From contig JABGOU010000002.1 in NCBI GenBank assembly GCA_018645325.1, positions 62,001 to 126,000 on the forward strand: 64,000 nt of DNA. Reading direction: 5' to 3'. Under the pieces are notes generated by a model. It was not told the origin of the DNA. It saw nothing but the letters and a program-made list of their open reading frames with translations, and did no database searches. Numbering within the stretch: position 1 is the stretch's first letter; each line of letters begins with the position of its first letter. A program made the translations under genes and the position numbers. The stretch is from Desulfobacula sp. Lineage in GTDB: Bacteria; Desulfobacterota; Desulfobacteria; Desulfobacterales; Desulfobacteraceae. This document shows positions 1 through 9,779 of this stretch, piece by piece.

Positions 1-2
1 AA

Positions 3-572
3 CTTTTTGCTGCAGGAGAAGTCACTGCCGGTTCCCATGGAGCCAATCGTCTGGGAGGCAATGCCCTGGCAGAGGTGATCGCCATGGGAGCATTGGTGGG
101 CAGGGCTGCGGCAAAAAGGGCAATGTCCCTTGACCACCCTGTTCCAGGGTTTAACAGCGCAGTCCAGCATGAGAAGAAGCGTCTTAATGCGATGTTCATG
201 GATCAGGGAGTGCTTCCCAAAAACTTGATTCAAGAACTCAAACAGACCATGTGGTTCAATGCAGGAATTGTCAGGGACCTGCAATCCCTTGACAGGGCTT
301 TAGAAACCGTTATGACGTCAAAAGATACAAAGGCTTTGGTCACAACTCCAAAGGATCTGATCCGGTTCCTGGAATTCAGGAACATGGGTCTTGTTGCTGA
401 ACTGATCTGCCGGTCAGCCATTGAAAGGACCGAAAGCCGTGGCTCTCATTTCAGAAGTGATTATCCTGAAGAAAATAACCAGGACTGGCTCAAGAATATC
501 CAGGCTAAAAAAAACCATGCAGGTGTAATGCTTACGCAGGTTACCGTGTCTGGAAGGGATTCGGTCCTGTAA
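3..572 (+). CDS. FAD-dependent fumarate reductase/succinate dehydrogenase-type flavoprotein, C-terminal part (5' end outside window)
   Basis: The reading frame is open from the first bases of the window, so only the last ~190 residues are present. They begin with a LFAAGEVTAGSHGANRLGG segment, the FAD-binding signature near the C-terminal end of the FAD_binding_2 domain. A C-terminal helical domain follows, with RTESRGSHFRSDYP at about residues 140-153 of the visible part. That is the hallmark of the Succ_DH_flav_C domain of SdhA/FrdA/NadB and APS-reductase-like flavoproteins. The exact substrate cannot be told from this end: fumarate, L-aspartate or another enoate are all possible. The gene ends in the ribosome-binding site of the MFS transporter 9 bp downstream, so the two are probably co-transcribed. 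Confidence 0.85.
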   Translation, partial: LFAAGEVTAGSHGANRLGGNALAEVIAMGALVGRAAAKRAMSLDHPVPGFNSAVQHEKKRLNAMFMDQGVLPKNLIQELKQTMWFNAGIVRDLQSLDRALETVMTSKDTKALVTTPKDLIRFLEFRNMGLVAELICRSAIERTESRGSHFRSDYPEENNQDWLKNIQAKKNHAGVMLTQVTVSGRDSVL

Positions 573-581
573 GGAGGGCAG

Positions 582-1823
582 ATGGGAAAAAAAATACATT
601 ACGGATGGATTATAATTTTCATGGGGTTGGTTACAACTGTTGCAGCCCATGGTTTTGGACGAATGGCCTATACCATTTTACTACCCGCAATGCAGGACGG
701 ACTTCATTTTGATTACACCCAGCTTGGACTTTTGGGAACGGCAAATTTTATAGGGTATCTATCCATGGCAATTATTGGGGGAGTTCTGGCAGCCCGTTTT
801 GGCACAAGAACCATTATTTCATCTGCATTGCTTCTTATGGGGATTACCATGATACTGACCGGACTGGCCGAATCATTTGGATTTGCATTTGCCATGCGGC
901 TATTAACAGGTCTGGGCAATGGATCAGCCTTTGTGCCTGCCATGGCCCTGGGTTCAGCCTGGTTTGCTGTTCAAAAAAGGGGTTTTGCCACGGGGATTGT
1001 TTCCGGCGGGATTGGATTGGGAACTTTTTTATCAGGAATCATTGTGCCCTTTCTTCTGACATCATATGGAGCAGATGGGTGGAGATATTCATGGTACATT
1101 CTGGGAACCATTGTTATGGTTATCGCCGTCATTGTTTTATTATTTTTACGAAACCAGCCCGGGGACAAAGGCTTGCTTCCCGTGGGCCAACAGGAAAAAG
1201 AAGAGACCCAAACCGTCTCTTCAAAGAATAAGGTCTCTTCTCTGGACTGGAAAAAAGTATACCGGATGAAGGGCATGTGGTATTTGGGGATTGTTTATTT
1301 TTTTTATGGCCTGTCCTATATTATTTACATGGTTTTTTTTGCAGCTTACCTGGTAAAGGAAATGGGCCACACAGAGGCATGGGCAGGAGGATTATGGGCC
1401 ACAGTCGGCGGACTAAGCATTTTTTGCGGTGTGCTCTGGGGTAGCATTTCCGACCGGATCGGACGTGGTAAAGGAGCCGCTCTTGCCTATCTTGTCCTTG
1501 GAACATCATATATTGTCTATGCCTTGCTCAAGTTTGATGCAGGGTTTTATTTATCTGCCTTTCTTTTCGGTTTAACAGCATGGAGTATCCCAACCATTAT
1601 GGCAGCTGCAGCAGGCGATTTTGTCGGTCCCAGATTAGCTCCTGCAGGACTGGGCTTTATAACACTTTTCTTTGGCATTGGCCAATCCATTGGTCCTGCT
1701 CTGGGAGGGTATCTTGCGGACGTAAGCCACTCTTTTACCCTTCCCTTTCTTATAGCCGGGGGCATCTCTTTTGTGGGGATGATTTTTTCATTTTATTTAA
1801 AAAAACCCATTGAAAATTTTTAA
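582..1823 (+). CDS. MFS transporter, 12-TM
   Basis: This is a 413-residue, strongly hydrophobic protein with about 12 membrane segments and a central cytoplasmic loop near residues 200-225, the usual MFS layout. It begins MGKKIHYGWIIIFMG; the HYGW-type start is common in the organic-anion (OFA/cyanate permease-like) branch. A GSISDRIGRGKG segment after the midpoint corresponds to the MFS loop motif G-x3-D-R-x-G-R. The start follows AAGGAGG, which overlaps the stop of the flavoprotein gene. The neighbouring flavoprotein and thioesterase suggest a carboxylate or acyl substrate, but this is inference and the substrate is unknown. Confidence 0.85.
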   Translation: MGKKIHYGWIIIFMGLVTTVAAHGFGRMAYTILLPAMQDGLHFDYTQLGLLGTANFIGYLSMAIIGGVLAARFGTRTIISSALLLMGITMILTGLAESFGFAFAMRLLTGLGNGSAFVPAMALGSAWFAVQKRGFATGIVSGGIGLGTFLSGIIVPFLLTSYGADGWRYSWYILGTIVMVIAVIVLLFLRNQPGDKGLLPVGQQEKEETQTVSSKNKVSSLDWKKVYRMKGMWYLGIVYFFYGLSYIIYMVFFAAYLVKEMGHTEAWAGGLWATVGGLSIFCGVLWGSISDRIGRGKGAALAYLVLGTSYIVYALLKFDAGFYLSAFLFGLTAWSIPTIMAAAAGDFVGPRLAPAGLGFITLFFGIGQSIGPALGGYLADVSHSFTLPFLIAGGISFVGMIFSFYLKKPIENF

Positions 1824-1854
1824 TATGAGGGCATCCCCTCTAAAGGAGGATTAC

Positions 1855-2280
1855 ATGGAAGATATTACACGTTGGCAAGCAATCTGTGATCACATTCAAA
1901 AAGATGCCTTTGCCAATTATCTTGGCGCAAAAGTAGAGATCATTCAGCCGGGGCAAAGCCGTGTATCTCTCATAGTTAAAGATCATATGACCAATTTCCA
2001 CGGCACCACCCATGGTGGTATTATTTTTGCTATCAGTGACATGGCATTTGCAGCTGCCTGTAATTCCCATGGAAAAATTGCAGTAGCCCTGAATGTGAGT
2101 ATATGTTTTTTAAAGCCCTCATACCCGGGGGATAATTTGGTGGCAGAGGCAAAAGAGGAACATAATGGCAGGAAAACAGCATTGTATAATATTAAAATTT
2201 ATAATAAAAACAACGGTGAACTGATTGCAAAGAGTCAGGATCAGGCTTATAGAAAAAATGAATGGTTTGTACCCAAATAA
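1855..2280 (+). CDS. PaaI-family hotdog-fold acyl-CoA thioesterase
   Basis: The protein has about 141 residues, the usual size for a single-hotdog PaaI/YdiI thioesterase. The signature HGGIIFAISDMAFAAACNSHG lies at roughly residues 46-66. It carries the conserved His-Gly-Gly and the Asp/Ser region that bind the CoA thioester and activate water. The frame is open 45 bp further upstream, but the ATG at 1855 has a strong AAAGGAGG at ideal distance and is taken as the start. The upstream gene ends 31 bp before, so it lies in the same transcription unit as the MFS transporter. The likely role is hydrolysis of an aryl- or acyl-CoA; the actual acyl group is not readable from the sequence. Confidence 0.85.
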   Translation: MEDITRWQAICDHIQKDAFANYLGAKVEIIQPGQSRVSLIVKDHMTNFHGTTHGGIIFAISDMAFAAACNSHGKIAVALNVSICFLKPSYPGDNLVAEAKEEHNGRKTALYNIKIYNKNNGELIAKSQDQAYRKNEWFVPK

Positions 2281-2359
2281 TAATTTACTCACCTTTCGGA
2301 CATAGGTCCTTGAGATGCAGACAGGCTAATTATCTGGCAAGTACAGGAGAATACCCCTT

Positions 2360-3571
2360 GTGAAACATACGTCATGGTCGTTGATAACCCTCTTTGTTGT
2401 ATTGACAGGCCTTGTCTTTGCCGGTCGGTTTTATCTTTATCCATCCGGGAACTCAGAAGCAAGGGTCAAGAAGGGCAAAGGCCTGAACCCGGTACCAGTG
2501 GAGGTGGGTCACATTAAGCAGGGTTCTATCCACTTGCGACTGACCTTCAGTGGCTCCCTGGAAGCCAGGGCAGAGTTTGTAGTGGCTCCAAAGATCGGAG
2601 GCAGACTTCTATCTCTGGGCGTTGATTTGTCGGATACAGTTAATAGAGGGCAGCTGGTTGCCGAACTTGACAGTGATGAGGCTTTCCAGGCAGTTCTGCA
2701 GGCCAGGGCCGATCTTGCCGTTGCCAGGGCCACACAGATAGAGAAACAAAGCTCACTGAAAATAGCTGCCCGGGAGTTTGAAAGGATAAACCGTCTTAAA
2801 CAAAAGGGTATTGCATCGGATTCTCAGTACGATTCAGCCATGTCCAACCAGCTGGTAAAGCGATCCCTGCTTGAGGTGGCACGGGCCCAGGTCATGCGGG
2901 AGAAATCTTTGCTGGAGGCGGCCAACATCCGTCTTGGTTATTCCAAGGTGACGGCAGACTGGCCCGGCGAAGACGATCAGCGCCTGGTGGCCGAGCGGTA
3001 TGTTGATGAGGGGCAGACTGTCTCTGCCAATACGCCCCTGCTTCTCATTTCCAAACTTGAGCCGATTACCGGTATTGTCCATACCACGGAAAAGGATTAT
3101 GCAAGCCTCAGTCCAGGTCAACCAGTCTCGCTGACCACAGACGCCTATCCAACAGAAATTTTTTACGGGAAGGTCGACCGAATATCTCCCGTTTTCAACA
3201 AAACCACCCGCCAGGCAAGGATAGAGCTGGCCATTGCCAACCCGGAGCTAAAGCTTAAACCCGGCATGTTCATTCGGGCAACTATTGATGTCAGGACCAT
3301 TGCCAATGCCACCCTTGTCCCTGAGATGGCCATTACATCACGAAGGGACCAGACCGGGGTATTTATCGTCAATGAAAAAAGTTTGACTGTCTCCTGGCAC
3401 CCGGTTACCATGGGTATTATCGAGGACAGACAGGCACAGGTGGAAGGCAACGGCCTGTCGGGACGGGTGGTCATCCTTGGACAGCACCTGCTGGAAAACG
3501 GCTCTGCCATCAGCATTCCTGATCCAAAAAACATTAAAAATTATCCAGACACCGCAGGGAAGGACAAATGA
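2360..3571 (+). CDS. RND efflux periplasmic adaptor (HlyD/AcrA family)
   Basis: This 403-residue membrane-fusion protein has an N-terminal hydrophobic anchor (about residues 5-27). A lipoyl-type half-motif ([18 protein letters not shown]) sits at about 78-95, followed by a coiled-coil hairpin rich in Ala/Arg/Gln (about 110-185), the second lipoyl half and a beta-barrel. It bridges the inner-membrane pump and the outer-membrane channel in a tripartite efflux system. The start is GTG, preceded by CAGGAGA. Its stop overlaps the start of the RND pump gene by 4 bp (ATGA), which implies translational coupling. The exported compound is unknown. Confidence 0.9.
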   Translation: MKHTSWSLITLFVVLTGLVFAGRFYLYPSGNSEARVKKGKGLNPVPVEVGHIKQGSIHLRLTFSGSLEARAEFVVAPKIGGRLLSLGVDLSDTVNRGQLVAELDSDEAFQAVLQARADLAVARATQIEKQSSLKIAAREFERINRLKQKGIASDSQYDSAMSNQLVKRSLLEVARAQVMREKSLLEAANIRLGYSKVTADWPGEDDQRLVAERYVDEGQTVSANTPLLLISKLEPITGIVHTTEKDYASLSPGQPVSLTTDAYPTEIFYGKVDRISPVFNKTTRQARIELAIANPELKLKPGMFIRATIDVRTIANATLVPEMAITSRRDQTGVFIVNEKSLTVSWHPVTMGIIEDRQAQVEGNGLSGRVVILGQHLLENGSAISIPDPKNIKNYPDTAGKDK

Positions 3572-6500
3572 ACCTGCCCGGATTCAGTGTCAGACGTCCG
3601 ATTTTCACCACCATGGTTGTCTTGATCATTATCACCATCGGCAGTGTGTCCCTGGATCGCCTCAGGATAGACTATCTTCCCACCATTGAACTGCCGACAC
3701 TGGATATCCGAACCAATTATGAGGGAGCCAGCCCCGAGGTCATGGAACGTCTGGTTACCCAGATTCTGGAAGAGATCGTTGCCACGGTGCCGGGTGTGGA
3801 AGAGATGAGTTCCCAATCCTCGGAAGGCAGAAGCAGCATCAGTGTTCGATTTGTCTGGAACACTGATATTGACACAGCTGCTCTGGATGTCACCTCAAAA
3901 ATCGAAGATGAGATAAATGAGCTTCCCGACAATATTGTCCGGCCCAGAATAAGGAAATTTGATATCGGCAGTTTCCCCGTGGTCCTGTTGGGAATATCAA
4001 GCGATCTGGATCCGGTCGAACTGACCCAGCTCATCGAGAACCAAATCCGGTACCGGTTTGCCCGTATTCCAGGGGTGGCCCAGGTCGACGTCTGGGGCGG
4101 TTTTGACCGAGAGGTCCGCATTGAACTGGACCCGGACAGGATAAAGGCCCTGGGACTGCCCTTTGACAAAGTTATCAAAGCGATCCGCGATGCCAATCTG
4201 GAACTGCCTGCCGGCAAGATTGAGATGGGACGTTTTGAAGTAACCCTTTCTCTGCCTTCTGAGTTTGTGGACATGAACCAGATCCGAGATACGATCATTT
4301 CCAATCAGGATGGAACACTGATCCGTCTGAGCCAGATTGCCGAGGTCAAAGACACGTATACAAAACTTCGACGTATCATCCGGGTTAATGGCCGGCGGGG
4401 TATTCGCGTGGCTATACGGAAACAGGCCAATGCCAATACAGTGGAAGTTTCAAGACAGATACTCTCAGAAATTGAATCTGCGAACAAAGCCTTTCCAAGG
4501 ATTCGCATCGTTCCTGTTATCAATCAGGGGAATTTTATCGAACGGTCCATTGCCAATGTCACCAAATCGGTTCTTTATGGCGGTGGTCTTGCCATTGTGG
4601 TGCTGCTCTTTTTTCTGAGAAGCATCACCAGCACCCTGATCATTTCCCTGTCCATACCCATTTCACTTGTTGCAACCTTTGCCCTTATCTACTTTGGGGG
4701 ATTCACTCTGAATCTCATGAGCCTTGGCGGTCTTGCCCTGGGTGTCGGGATGATGGTGGACAGTTCCATTGTGGTTCTTGAAAATATCTACCGCCGAAAA
4801 AATGAATACAATGAACATCCGGTTGAGGGTTCGGTGAAGGGTGCCATGGAGGTCAGTTCTGCCATTGTTGCAAGTACCCTTACCACCCTGGTTATATTTT
4901 TGCCCCTTGTATTTGTTCGGGGTGTCTCAGGTATTCTTTTCCAGGAACTGGCCTATGTGGTCATGTTCTCCCTGGTCTGCTCCCTGCTGATTGCCTTGAG
5001 CCTGGTGCCCATGCTGTCGGCCCGGTTCATGACGACCCAAAACCGGAACAAGGATTTTGAATCCACTATTGTGGGCCGGCTGTCCAAAGGGTCGGACCGT
5101 TTATACCAAAAATTTTCCAACCAGTACCGGGATTTTCTTCTAGGGGTTCTGAACCACCGGTTTATAGCGGTTCTTACAGCGGTGGCAGCCCTGGCTGGCA
5201 GCCTTCTTCTTGTCCCCTATATCGGCACGGAATTTATACCCCCCAGCGATGAAGGCGAGATCCGGGTGACAGGTGAGATGGAGCTTGGAACCCGTCTGGA
5301 TCTCATCGACCGGCAGAGCCGGATCATGGAACGCATTGTATCGGATTCCGTACCGGAAGCGGTGTCATCCGTTGTCAGCGTAGGGGCAAGCGGCCGACGG
5401 CCCAATGCCATGTCCCGGTCACAAATCAATCTTTCTCTGACGCCTTCAATGGAACGGCAGCGTTCCAATACCCAGATTGCTATTGATCTTCGCAAAAGCC
5501 TGGACGGAAAAATTCCAGCCATGAAAATACGAACCCGGGCTCCCCAGGGACAGTTTCTGCTGGAACGGATTCTGGGCGGCAATGACGGGCTGACAATAGA
5601 GGTGATCGGTTTTGAACTTTTCATCCTGGAAGCGCTGGCCCGGAAGGTGTCCGAAGCCATTAACGACATACCGGGTATTACGGATGTGGAAACCGACAAA
5701 TTGGACGGCATCCCCAGGCAGGAAGTGCGCATAGATCGGGACAAAATAGGGGATCTGGGTCTAAGTGTCAGTGATGTCGCAAAGGCCATCGAAACAGCAG
5801 TCGCTGGGTCAAATGCCGGTGAATTCAGGGTAGACGGCAATTCCTACAGGATTTTTGTTCAGCTCAAGGATGCAGAAAAACGATCCATTGACGAAATCCT
5901 TGACTTGACCTTGACAACTGCCAGCGGTAATCTTGTTCCCCTGAAAAGCTTTGTGACCACACAGCCCGGTATAGGTCCGATTCTCATTGATCGCAGAAAC
6001 CAGCAGAGACAGGTTCGGGTTGTGGCCAATATAGCCGGCAGGGATATGGGATCTGTGGCAACCGAGGCCCAGATGCGCCTGGATCAAATTCCCAGGCCTG
6101 TTGGGTATGATCTCAGGGTGTCCGGCGCCTGGGAGGAACAGAAGAAATCTTTTAACGAACTAATGGTATCCCTGGTCCTTGCCCTAATACTTGTATACAT
6201 GGTCCTTGCCTGCCAGTATGAATCCCTGATTAATCCTCTGGTCGTAATGGTATCCGTTCCCTTTGCAGCTGTGGGTGTGTTGATCACCCTGTTTTTGACC
6301 GAGACCACCCTGAACCTTCAGTCCTATATCGGCTGTATCATGCTGGGCGGCATTGTGGTAAACAATGCCATTTTACTGGTGGATCAAGCCAATCGCCTGG
6401 TTCAGAAAGGTTCCCTGGTAAGGGATGCGGTTGCAGAAGCTGGCCGCAGGCGACTTCGCCCCATCCTGATGACGACCCTCACCACCATTCTGGCCCTTGT

Positions 6501-6657
6501 TCCCCTGGCTATGGGTATGGGTGAAGGAGCACAAGCCCAGGCGCCTCTGGCAAGAGCGGTCATCGGAGGACTTACCGGCTCAACACTCATCACGCTGGTG
6601 CTGATTCCAGCTGTTTATTCCCTTTTCCACCCCCAGGAGGTTATAAACGACAAATGA
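3568..6657 (+). CDS. RND-superfamily inner-membrane efflux pump (AcrB/MdtB-like)
   Basis: The protein has 1029 residues, the normal length for an AcrB/HAE-type proton-driven pump. It starts with [16 protein letters not shown] (TM1) and contains two large periplasmic loops and two six-helix bundles. TM4 reads [20 protein letters not shown], so the usual Asp-Asp pair of the proton relay is Asp-Ser here. The second half has [17 protein letters not shown], the matching TM10 region. The gene overlaps both neighbours by 4 bp in ATGA junctions, so adaptor, pump and channel are made in fixed ratio. The family exports drugs, dyes, detergents or lipids; no regulator lies next to the operon to hint at the substrate. 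Confidence 0.95.
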   Translation: MNLPGFSVRRPIFTTMVVLIIITIGSVSLDRLRIDYLPTIELPTLDIRTNYEGASPEVMERLVTQILEEIVATVPGVEEMSSQSSEGRSSISVRFVWNTDIDTAALDVTSKIEDEINELPDNIVRPRIRKFDIGSFPVVLLGISSDLDPVELTQLIENQIRYRFARIPGVAQVDVWGGFDREVRIELDPDRIKALGLPFDKVIKAIRDANLELPAGKIEMGRFEVTLSLPSEFVDMNQIRDTIISNQDGTLIRLSQIAEVKDTYTKLRRIIRVNGRRGIRVAIRKQANANTVEVSRQILSEIESANKAFPRIRIVPVINQGNFIERSIANVTKSVLYGGGLAIVVLLFFLRSITSTLIISLSIPISLVATFALIYFGGFTLNLMSLGGLALGVGMMVDSSIVVLENIYRRKNEYNEHPVEGSVKGAMEVSSAIVASTLTTLVIFLPLVFVRGVSGILFQELAYVVMFSLVCSLLIALSLVPMLSARFMTTQNRNKDFESTIVGRLSKGSDRLYQKFSNQYRDFLLGVLNHRFIAVLTAVAALAGSLLLVPYIGTEFIPPSDEGEIRVTGEMELGTRLDLIDRQSRIMERIVSDSVPEAVSSVVSVGASGRRPNAMSRSQINLSLTPSMERQRSNTQIAIDLRKSLDGKIPAMKIRTRAPQGQFLLERILGGNDGLTIEVIGFELFILEALARKVSEAINDIPGITDVETDKLDGIPRQEVRIDRDKIGDLGLSVSDVAKAIETAVAGSNAGEFRVDGNSYRIFVQLKDAEKRSIDEILDLTLTTASGNLVPLKSFVTTQPGIGPILIDRRNQQRQVRVVANIAGRDMGSVATEAQMRLDQIPRPVGYDLRVSGAWEEQKKSFNELMVSLVLALILVYMVLACQYESLINPLVVMVSVPFAAVGVLITLFLTETTLNLQSYIGCIMLGGIVVNNAILLVDQANRLVQKGSLVRDAVAEAGRRRLRPILMTTLTTILALVPLAMGMGEGAQAQAPLARAVIGGLTGSTLITLVLIPAVYSLFHPQEVINDK

Positions 6658-8288
6658 AAATGGAATCTCCGCAAAAAATCAGATTGATACCCCTTATTGC
6701 AGCCCTGGTGATCCTGACTGAAAGCTCCGGTTGCATCCGGCCCGATCACTGGCCTGTATATGAACAGCCATTAACCCAGACAGCTATAGAAGAACTCCCT
6801 TTGTCAGAACAGGAAGGGATTGAAAATGGGCCTGTAAAAAATTTGCCTGTTGCCGTTTCCAAAGGAAACAGCCTTAATCTGTCTCTGGATCAGGCCCTTG
6901 TCATGGCCCTGGAAACAAATTCAAGCATCCGGGTGAAAAGATACAATCCTGTTCTTACCGGCTTTTCCGAACAGATGGAGCGGAGCAGGTTTGATCCGGA
7001 ACTGTTTTCCAAATTCAGCTATGCCAGGGACCGGGCACAAAAAATTAATTCTAATACCGGCATATGGAACAGATCCGAGGAACAGGGCCAACAAGCCCTT
7101 ATCGGTCTTTCTCAAAAACTTCCCCTGGGAACCGATATTGAGGTCGGTGTTGAGCATAGCGTTGATGATGCTTATGATGCGCCTGAAGAACAGAAATTGA
7201 GAATGGGAATGACAATTACCCAGGCACTGTTGAGGGGGTACGGCTCTTCCGTGAATCTGGCCCGTATCCACCAGGCTCAATTGGATACGGCTGTCTCCAT
7301 CTATGAACTACGGGGAGTCATTGAAGCAGTTCTGGCGGATACAGAGATCGCCTATTGGGACCACGTCCTTGCCCGGCAGAAAATCGACATTTTTGAAAAT
7401 TCCCTGGACATTGCCAGAAAGCAATTGTCTGAGGTTGAACAATGCATTGAAATCGGAACCCACCCCCCTATCGAATCTGCTGCTGCCAAAGTTGAAGTCG
7501 CCCTGCGTAAGCAGGCCCTGATAAATGCGAAAAGCAGATTTGAAGAAAGTCGATTGAACCTGCTTTTTTATACCAACCAAGGCCGGGACGGACAATATGA
7601 ACTGGAGATCCATACGATAACCACTCCTGTATCCGAGCCTGAAACCATGGTCAGACCTGAAGATCACCTGAAGCTGGCCGATCAGTCCAGATCAGATTTA
7701 CAGGAAGCCCGGTTGCAGATGAAACAGCACCGGCTGGAAATCGTGAAAACCCGCAACGGTATCCTTCCCCGGCTGGATCTGTTCATCAGCCTGGGAAAAA
7801 CAGGGTATGCTGACTCCTTTTCCGGTTCTTTCAAGGCCATGAAGGATTCCACCTATGACCTTTCCTTTGGTATCAATTTCAGCCGTACACTTGGCAATCG
7901 GAACACCCGGGCAAAGGATCGTGGGGCAAGAATTACCTTGAAACAGGCACAGGAAGCATTAAACAACATGAGACAGATCATTCAACGGGATGTTCGCATT
8001 GCACTGAATGACCTGGACCGTGTTAGACAGCAGATCGATGCAACCCGGGTAACGCGCATGCACCAGGAGGAAGCCATGAAGGCTGAAAAGGAACGGTTTG
8101 AGGCAGGGACCAGCACGGGTCTTCTAGTTGCCCAGGCCCAGCGTGATCTTCTGGCCTCTCATATCCTGGAAGTGGAGGCCATCATTGATTATAATAAAGT
8201 GCTTGTTATGCTTTATCTGGCCGAGGGCAGCCTGCTGGAAAGACGGGGTGTACACATGGCCTCGTTTGAGACAGAATCTTTGCCTTAA
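6654..8288 (+). CDS. TolC-like outer-membrane efflux channel, lipoprotein
   Basis: This 544-residue outer-membrane factor completes the tripartite pump. The N-terminus has a basic start, a hydrophobic stretch and SSGC at about residues 24-27. That is a lipobox-like signal peptidase II site, so the mature protein is probably acylated. The rest contains long alpha-helical, Gln/Glu/Arg-rich stretches typical of the OEP domain (for example around residues 200-300 and 430-500). The start follows GGAGG in the end of the pump gene and overlaps it by 4 bp. It is slightly longer than classical TolC because of a ~60-residue N-terminal extension. Confidence 0.88.
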   Translation: MKMESPQKIRLIPLIAALVILTESSGCIRPDHWPVYEQPLTQTAIEELPLSEQEGIENGPVKNLPVAVSKGNSLNLSLDQALVMALETNSSIRVKRYNPVLTGFSEQMERSRFDPELFSKFSYARDRAQKINSNTGIWNRSEEQGQQALIGLSQKLPLGTDIEVGVEHSVDDAYDAPEEQKLRMGMTITQALLRGYGSSVNLARIHQAQLDTAVSIYELRGVIEAVLADTEIAYWDHVLARQKIDIFENSLDIARKQLSEVEQCIEIGTHPPIESAAAKVEVALRKQALINAKSRFEESRLNLLFYTNQGRDGQYELEIHTITTPVSEPETMVRPEDHLKLADQSRSDLQEARLQMKQHRLEIVKTRNGILPRLDLFISLGKTGYADSFSGSFKAMKDSTYDLSFGINFSRTLGNRNTRAKDRGARITLKQAQEALNNMRQIIQRDVRIALNDLDRVRQQIDATRVTRMHQEEAMKAEKERFEAGTSTGLLVAQAQRDLLASHILEVEAIIDYNKVLVMLYLAEGSLLERRGVHMASFETESLP

Positions 8289-8328
8289 GCCCTTACAGGC
8301 TGAACTTTTAAAAACCCGACAGTATTAT

Positions 8329-8488
8329 CTTTCCATAGCTGGATGGGACAGTTTGGCAGGCGCTATATCGGGCTACACTTGTGCCAAAATGCTCATCCAA
8401 GGCAAACTGACCTGAACCAGTTGCTGTGCCAAAAATTACAATCCTTGTAGCCTTACCAGAACCAAATATTATTTACATGGGTTGGTCC
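8329..8488. repeat. Dispersed repeat R1, copy 1 (internally shorter)
   Basis: This intergenic repeat between the efflux operon and carA (gap 8289-8636, otherwise without visible genes) shares long blocks with the second copy at 17469-17708. The shared blocks are CTTTCCATA-CTGGATGGG, AAAATGCTCATCCAAGGCAAA, TGACCTGAA-AGTTGCTGTG, AATTACAATC-TTGTAGC and AAATATTATTT. Inside each copy TGGATGGG..CA faces GCTCATCCA, so the element has inverted ends. Copy 1 lacks about 75 bp that copy 2 carries in the middle. No reading frame crosses it. Confidence 0.75.
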
Positions 8489-8636
8489 CGCGCTTCATAG
8501 AACTAACTTGCCAAAATTACACCAATTGTGTTATAAAGCGAACCTGATTTGCAAATAAATTATGCAGGTCATAAAACGATCCGGGGATAACCCGGATAAA
8601 TAATATAAAATAAATGGTAAACAGGTGTAAATTTTT

Positions 8637-9779
8637 ATGAAAGCATTATTAGTCCTTGAAGACGGCAGAATTTTTCCATGCAGGAGCTTTACCGGTCCAG
8701 GTGAAGCAAAGGGGGAGGTCGTATTCAATACCAGTATGACCGGATACCAGGAAATTCTGACCGACCCTTCCTACTATGGTCAGATGGTTACCATGACGTA
8801 TCCCTTAATCGGAAACTATGGCGTCTGCCCCGAGGACATTGAATCTGATAAAATTCAGGCAGCAGCATTTATTGTGAAAGAATACCAGGATTTCCCGAGC
8901 AATTTCAGGTCCAAAGGAACCCTGGCAGATTATCTGATCAAAGGCCATGTCCTGGGCATAGAAGATCTGGATACAAGGGCCTTAACCCGGCATATTAGAA
9001 AATCAGGTGCCATGCGGGCTGTTATTTCCACATCGAATTTAGATCCCGACGTTCTGGTTCAAAAGGCCAGACAGATTCCTTCCATGCAGGGAAGCGATTT
9101 TGTGGGCAAGGTCACCACAAAAAAACCATATTTCTGGAGATATAACCAACCTCACTACGTTGATATCAATAAATTGGAAGACCCATTAATCTGGCATTTT
9201 AAGGGCAAAAAACATTCTGTTATTGCCCTTGATTTCGGTATTAAATACAATATTATCCGATGTCTTGAAAAAGCCGGGTGCGAAGTTCTCGTGGTTCCGG
9301 CAAAAACAGATGTTAAGACCATAAAAAATTTAAAACCCGACGGTATTTTTCTGTCCAATGGCCCTGGAGACCCTGAACCTGTTACCTATGCCGTTGACAC
9401 AATAAAAGGTCTTCTTGGATTTGTTCCTATATTCGGTATCTGCCTTGGTATGCAGCTTTTAGGCATTGCCATGGGCGGAAAAACCATGAAAATCAAATTT
9501 GGTCACAGGGGCGGTAATCAGCCTGTGAAAAACCTTTCAACCAACAAGGTTGAAATCACATCTCAGAATCATGGATTTGCCGTGGATTTAAATACCATTG
9601 GCAAAAATCAGTGTGCAATGACACATATTAACCTGAATGAAGATTCCCTTGAGGGTCTTGAAAATGATGCCATTCAGGTATTTGCAGTGCAGTATCATCC
9701 AGAAGCATCCCCGGGCCCACACGATGCAGCCTATCTTTTTAACCAATTTGTAAAAGTGATTGAAAATGCCAAAGCGTGA
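8637..9779 (+). CDS. carA: Carbamoyl-phosphate synthase small (glutaminase) subunit
   Basis: CarA hydrolyses glutamine and channels ammonia to CarB for carbamoyl phosphate, the entry to pyrimidine and arginine synthesis. The 380-residue length is standard. The N-terminal CPSase_sm domain ([12 protein letters not shown], with [21 protein letters not shown] at about 25-45) is followed by a class I glutamine amidotransferase domain. Its nucleophile is Cys269 (FGICLGMQ), with His354 and Glu356 in [12 protein letters not shown], so the catalytic triad is intact. The gene overlaps carB by 14 bp. Confidence 0.98.
   Translation: MKALLVLEDGRIFPCRSFTGPGEAKGEVVFNTSMTGYQEILTDPSYYGQMVTMTYPLIGNYGVCPEDIESDKIQAAAFIVKEYQDFPSNFRSKGTLADYLIKGHVLGIEDLDTRALTRHIRKSGAMRAVISTSNLDPDVLVQKARQIPSMQGSDFVGKVTTKKPYFWRYNQPHYVDINKLEDPLIWHFKGKKHSVIALDFGIKYNIIRCLEKAGCEVLVVPAKTDVKTIKNLKPDGIFLSNGPGDPEPVTYAVDTIKGLLGFVPIFGICLGMQLLGIAMGGKTMKIKFGHRGGNQPVKNLSTNKVEITSQNHGFAVDLNTIGKNQCAMTHINLNEDSLEGLENDAIQVFAVQYHPEASPGPHDAAYLFNQFVKVIENAKA

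Noticed and set aside
2281..2359. GGACATAGGTCC hairpin as terminator of the thioesterase operon
   Set aside because: The stem is only 4 bp with no T-run, too weak to support.
3717..4304. Long minus-strand reading frame inside the RND pump gene
   Set aside because: It is a shadow of the plus-strand coding frame, has low-complexity Ser/Arg-rich translation, no ribosome-binding site and no recognisable domain. The same holds for the minus-strand frames at 5217-5840, 21439-21927 and 51035-51577.
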